Part shown: positions 60,680 through 64,000 of the stretch, in pieces | How the letters are laid out: each line of letters begins with the position of its first letter | Numbering within the stretch: the stretch's first letter is position 1 | Assembly: GCA_902555585.1 (NCBI GenBank) | Contig: CACDSY010000003.1 | Coordinates: 124,001-188,000 of the forward strand | Source of the DNA: an uncultured Pelagibacteraceae bacterium | GTDB taxonomy: Bacteria > Pseudomonadota > Alphaproteobacteria > Pelagibacterales > Pelagibacteraceae | DNA length: 64,000 bases | Reading direction: 5' to 3' | Position numbers and translations under genes: made by a program | Notes under the pieces: generated by a model | What the model was told of the DNA's origin: nothing | Seen by the model: only the letters and a program-made list of their open reading frames with translations | Database searches by the model: none

Positions 60680-61762
60680 ATGTATTTAGTAATAACTAGA
60701 ACTTTTCCTCCTGAATTAGGAGGTATGCAAAATCTCATGTGGGGACTAGCAAGATCTCTTTCAAAACTAAAACTTATAAAAGTTTTTGCAGACTATCAGG
60801 AAAATCATGAAGAGTTTGATAAATCAGTTTCGTTTTCAATAGAAAGAGTCAGTGGAATAAAGCTTATTAGAAAATATAGAAAATCATATATGATTAATGA
60901 TTATCTTGAGCAAAATAATAAGGCACAATGTATAATCGCAGACCATTGGAAAAGTTTAGAACTAATTAAAACAAATAAAAAGAAAATCTGTCTAATTCAT
61001 TCAAAAGAAATAAATCACCCTAAAGGCTCTGGATTAAATAAGAAAGTTTTATCAGTTTTAAATAATGTAGATCATGTTGTTGCTAATTCAAATTATACAA
61101 AAAACTTAGCTATAGACTTAGGCGTAGATGAAAAAAAAATAGTTGTTATAAATCCTGGAATTGATCCAGTAATTGAAATTCCAAAAAAATATTTAGATGA
61201 AGCTGAAGAAATATTAAAGGGTAAGAAAAATAGACTAATTACAGTTTCAAGATTTGATAAAAGAAAAAATCATGAAAAAGTAATTATGGCTGTTAGAAAC
61301 CTAAAAGAAATTTATCCAGATATAATTTATACATGCATCGGGTATGGAGATGAGGAAGAAAAATTAAAAAAATTAGTAATTGAACTTAAATTAGAAGAAC
61401 AAGTAACTTTCTTAAAAGATATTCCTTCAGATTTAAAAAATGCTCTTATTTCTAAGTCGGATATTTTTGTAATGCCTTCAATAATTTATAAAAAGTCAGT
61501 TGAAGGTTTTGGTATTGCTTACGTAGAGGCTGCACAATATGGTATCCCCTCAATCGGTGGTAAAGATGGAGGAGCGTCAGATGCAATAATCCACGAAAAA
61601 ACTGGCTTGATATGTGATGGAAATAAATTGGAAGATGTATACTCAAGTATAGATAATCTTTTTAAAAACAATAAATATTTAGAATACGGCAAAGAAGCGA
61701 AAATTAATTCTACAAACTTTCTATGGGATAAGATAATTGAAAAATATAAGAGAATCTTATAA
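60680..61762 (+). CDS. Glycosyltransferase, GT4 family
   Basis: The 360-residue product is a GT-B enzyme. It has an N-terminal MYLVITRTFPPELGGMQNLM acceptor region, NVDHVVANSNYTKNLA (about 129-144), RLITVSRFDKRKNHEKVI (about 185-202) and the donor-site GFGIAYVEAAQYGIPSIGGKDGG segment (about 276-298). It probably adds a sugar to a surface glycan or lipid. The acceptor is unknown. Confidence 0.88.
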   Translation: MYLVITRTFPPELGGMQNLMWGLARSLSKLKLIKVFADYQENHEEFDKSVSFSIERVSGIKLIRKYRKSYMINDYLEQNNKAQCIIADHWKSLELIKTNKKKICLIHSKEINHPKGSGLNKKVLSVLNNVDHVVANSNYTKNLAIDLGVDEKKIVVINPGIDPVIEIPKKYLDEAEEILKGKKNRLITVSRFDKRKNHEKVIMAVRNLKEIYPDIIYTCIGYGDEEEKLKKLVIELKLEEQVTFLKDIPSDLKNALISKSDIFVMPSIIYKKSVEGFGIAYVEAAQYGIPSIGGKDGGASDAIIHEKTGLICDGNKLEDVYSSIDNLFKNNKYLEYGKEAKINSTNFLWDKIIEKYKRIL

Positions 61763-61771
61763 AAAAGAAAT

Positions 61772-62191
61772 ATGATTGCAAAGTTTAATAACATTTTTTA
61801 CTTAATTATCTTTCTTGCACATTTTATAGGAATAGCTGCATATTGTTTTCAAACAATTGTTGGAACCAAAAAATTTATGGATAAGTTTAATATAGATCAT
61901 AGTGCAGCTGTAATGGTTAGATTTGTTGGAGCGTTAATGCTTGGTTGGGTAATAATGGCTATTTATATTATGTTTGTGAGACCAAATGGAGTTGAGGGAA
62001 CTTGGGCCTTTTTTAATTTAATATTTATTATTCATGCATGCGTTTTAGGAACAAATTTCTACTCACTTAAGATTGATAAGACTGGTCTTAATGAAAAATC
62101 TACAAATGAAGGGATTATAGCGCCTACAGTATTTTTAATTATGATGGCTATACTTTGTTACGGTTTATCAGATAAAATTTATATTACTTAG
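61772..62191 (+). CDS. Hypothetical four-span membrane protein
   Basis: The 139-residue product has four hydrophobic segments (about 10-28, 45-68, 78-95 and 118-135) and no signal peptide. I do not recognise the family. Its stop overlaps the end of the convergent tctA by four bases. Confidence 0.55.
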   Translation: MIAKFNNIFYLIIFLAHFIGIAAYCFQTIVGTKKFMDKFNIDHSAAVMVRFVGALMLGWVIMAIYIMFVRPNGVEGTWAFFNLIFIIHACVLGTNFYSLKIDKTGLNEKSTNEGIIAPTVFLIMMAILCYGLSDKIYIT

Positions 62192-63693
62192 ACCTTAGTC
62201 TTTTTAAACATAGTTTTATATATATGCCAAACTACAATTAATATTGTGGTTAACAAAATACATGCAGTAAGAGTTCTATCCCATAAAAATTCCCAAGATC
62301 CATTACTTAACAATAAAGATCTTCTTAAATTCTCTTCCATTAGTCCACCTAGAACAAATGCAAGTATTAATGGTGGCATCGGAAAATCATAAAGCCGCAT
62401 AAAAGTTGCAACAACTGCAATTCCTATCATTAAGTAAATGTCAAAGTTATTAAATGACATTACATAAATTCCAGTAATAGAAAAAAATAGGATTAACGGA
62501 ATTAAATAATTTTTTGGAACCGCAAGGATTCTTGCGATGTAAGGAATTAGAGGTAAGTTTAAAATTAATAATATTACCATACCTATATACATAGACATAA
62601 TTATAGACCAAAATATTTCTGGATTTGTCATATAAAGTCGTGGGCCAGGTTGAACGCCAAATCCTAATAAAGCCCCCAACATAACTGCAGTTGTTCCACT
62701 GCCTGGTATACCTAAAGTAAGCATAGGTACAAATGATCCTGAGCAAGCTGCATTATTTGCAGTTTCTGGGGCAGACAAACCATTAACACTTCCTTTGCCA
62801 AACTTTTCTTTTTCCTCGTCGTTAACTACATTTCTTTCCATCCCATATGCTAAAAAAGAAGCGATTGTTGCCCCTGCCCCTGGCAAAACTCCAATTAAAA
62901 AACCAATTACTGATGATCTTGGAATTGTCTTGTACATTTTGGTTCTTTCTTCTTTGTTAATTTTAATTGAGCCAAGCTCTGTTAAAGAAACCTGTTTAGC
63001 AGCACTTGTTGGATCATTTCTTTTTAAAATAATTGTTAAAGCTTCACTCATTGCAAATGTTGCCATCACAACAAGTACGAAACTAATACCATCAGTTAAG
63101 TTCATATTATTAAATGTAAATCTTGTAATATCTGATAAGCTATCTTGACCAACGGAAGCTAGCATTAATCCTAGCACTACCATCATCATTGCTTTTAAAA
63201 ATTGACCTTTTGAGGAAAAAGCTGCGATTGCAGTTAAACCTAAAATCATTAAAGCAAAGTAATCTGGTGATCTAAATGATAAACTTACTTTTGATAAACT
63301 TGGAGCCATAAATAATAGATAAATGGCAGATAATGTTCCACCAGCAAAAGAACTCCAAGCAGCAATTGCTAAAGCTTTTCCCGCTTTACCTTGTTGAGCC
63401 ATTGGGTAACCATCAAATGATGTTGCGACAGTTCCTGGAACACCAGGTGCGTTTAACAAAATTGATGACGTAGAACCTCCAAATACTGCACCATAGTAAA
63501 CACCTGCCATTAAAATTAAACCAGTTGCTGGATCAAAACCATAAGTAATTGGTATCATTAAAGCTATCGCGGTCATTGGACCAAGTCCTGGTAACATTCC
63601 AATAATTGTTCCAAAAAAACAACCAACCATTACCATTAAAATATTTTGAAAAGTAAGAGCTGTTGTGAAACCAATTAGTATTCCCTCTATCAT
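62188..63693 (-). CDS. tctA: Tripartite tricarboxylate transporter permease TctA
   Basis: The 501-residue product is a normal-length TctA. It has CFFGTIIGMLPGLGPMTAIALM (about 23-44), GVYYGAVFGGSTSSILLNAPG (about 64-84) and SAPETANNAACSGSFVPMLTL (about 308-328), with about twelve membrane spans. It overlaps tctB by three bases at its start. The system differs from the one in the island, where TctA and TctB are fused. Confidence 0.95.
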   Translation of the reverse strand: MIEGILIGFTTALTFQNILMVMVGCFFGTIIGMLPGLGPMTAIALMIPITYGFDPATGLILMAGVYYGAVFGGSTSSILLNAPGVPGTVATSFDGYPMAQQGKAGKALAIAAWSSFAGGTLSAIYLLFMAPSLSKVSLSFRSPDYFALMILGLTAIAAFSSKGQFLKAMMMVVLGLMLASVGQDSLSDITRFTFNNMNLTDGISFVLVVMATFAMSEALTIILKRNDPTSAAKQVSLTELGSIKINKEERTKMYKTIPRSSVIGFLIGVLPGAGATIASFLAYGMERNVVNDEEKEKFGKGSVNGLSAPETANNAACSGSFVPMLTLGIPGSGTTAVMLGALLGFGVQPGPRLYMTNPEIFWSIIMSMYIGMVILLILNLPLIPYIARILAVPKNYLIPLILFFSITGIYVMSFNNFDIYLMIGIAVVATFMRLYDFPMPPLILAFVLGGLMEENLRRSLLLSNGSWEFLWDRTLTACILLTTILIVVWHIYKTMFKKTKV

Positions 63694-64000
63694 CCCATTA
63701 CTCCAACTAATTTTAAGAATGGATCTCTTAAATAAATATCAAGAACACCATGAAGCAAATACATAAAGGCTGCTACAAAAGGAAAAGACAATAAAAACAT
63801 TAAGACCCATCTTCTCTCCCCTAAAAAATAATATGATGAGAACAAAAATAATGATGTTGTTAAAAAATAACCAACTTTTAAGATTGTAGCACCATAAATT
63901 ATTGCAATAACAATAAGTATTGCTGTTTTTTTATATTCTAGAGTTTTATGTTGTACTTTTATTGTATTAGGATCTGGTAAAATTATTTTTAATCCTGAAA
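63690..64000 (-). CDS. tctB: TctB-type small permease, C-terminal part (runs off right edge)
   Basis: The partial frame of about 103 codons ends LRDPFLKLVGVMG and has three hydrophobic segments, including TAILIVIAIIYGATILKVGYF and FLLSFPFVAAFMYLLHGVL. Position upstream of tctA, a stop overlapping the tctA start and the membrane pattern all fit TctB. A tctC receptor gene would be expected further right. Confidence 0.8.
   Translation of the reverse strand, partial: SGLKIILPDPNTIKVQHKTLEYKKTAILIVIAIIYGATILKVGYFLTTSLFLFSSYYFLGERRWVLMFLLSFPFVAAFMYLLHGVLDIYLRDPFLKLVGVMG

Noticed and set aside
62188-64000. Second TTT system as a recent duplicate of the island system
   Set aside because: The two TctA proteins differ widely in sequence and TctB is fused in one and separate in the other, so they are distinct lineages.

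Overview
The window is a gene-dense, very AT-rich stretch of an alphaproteobacterial chromosome that looks like SAR11 (Candidatus Pelagibacter / Pelagibacterales). Reasons: low GC, Lys/Asn/Ile-rich proteins, intergenic gaps of 0-30 bp, genes that overlap end to end even when convergent, and a marine gene repertoire (a DmdA-like GcvT-family protein, TRAP and tripartite tricarboxylate transporters, methylcitrate cycle, glucosylglycerate-type osmolyte genes). The assignment rests on these traits, not on a database search.

Layout. 1-5.8 kb (minus): a classical translation/transcription operon, tRNA-Tyr, tRNA-Gly, tuf, tRNA-Trp, secE, nusG, rplK, rplA, rplJ, rplL, rpoB (rpoB runs off the left edge). 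5.8-10.1 kb: rlmB, tRNA-Thr, a 2-oxoglutarate oxygenase, a TPR protein, a DmdA/GcvT-like protein, NAD kinase and tRNA-Leu(TAA). 10.05-16.46 kb: a genomic island at tRNA-Leu. It is bounded by a 76-bp direct repeat (tRNA 5' half plus upstream flank) and has a third, 42-bp copy inside, so it has at least two modules. The left module holds one exported SHOCT-domain protein. The right module holds a TctC receptor, a TctA-TctB fusion permease and two divergent ComA (phosphosulfolactate synthase)-like genes. 16.46-18.5 kb: a probable glucosylglycerate phosphatase/synthase pair. 18.5-24.4 kb: small membrane and hypothetical genes, PhyH dioxygenase, AzlCD, gamma-glutamylcyclotransferase, a CinA-type domain and sfsA.

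24.4-31 kb (plus): map-purB-purC-purS-purQ-purL-bolA-grxD, most of the later steps of IMP synthesis plus an Fe-S handling pair. 31-40 kb (minus): rpsD, trmJ, cimA, cysS, nadE, class II DAHP synthase, glmS and a GlmU reduced to its acetyltransferase half. 40-44.3 kb (plus): gph and the methylcitrate cycle genes prpD-prpB-prpC. 44.3-47.3 kb (minus): class I ribonucleotide reductase nrdA-nrdB. 47.4-56.1 kb: a phosphohexomutase; a minus-strand operon dctP-dctQ-dctM-malonyl-CoA decarboxylase-dusA-TSUP; and a divergent family III CoA transferase. Together these suggest uptake, CoA activation and decarboxylation of malonate. 56.1-64 kb: rpoZ with an acidic tail, an MFS transporter, a 3-hydroxyisobutyrate dehydrogenase-like enzyme, small redox and carbonic-anhydrase-like genes, a glycosyltransferase, and a second transporter with separate tctB and tctA (tctB runs off the right edge).

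The strongest candidates for something undescribed are the ComA-like/TTT cassette and the nested tRNA-Leu island that carries it. A second theme is a recurring gene junction in which a hairpin and U-run separate a solute-receptor gene from its permease, with the U-run abutting the permease ATG. It occurs in both the TTT and the TRAP operon.
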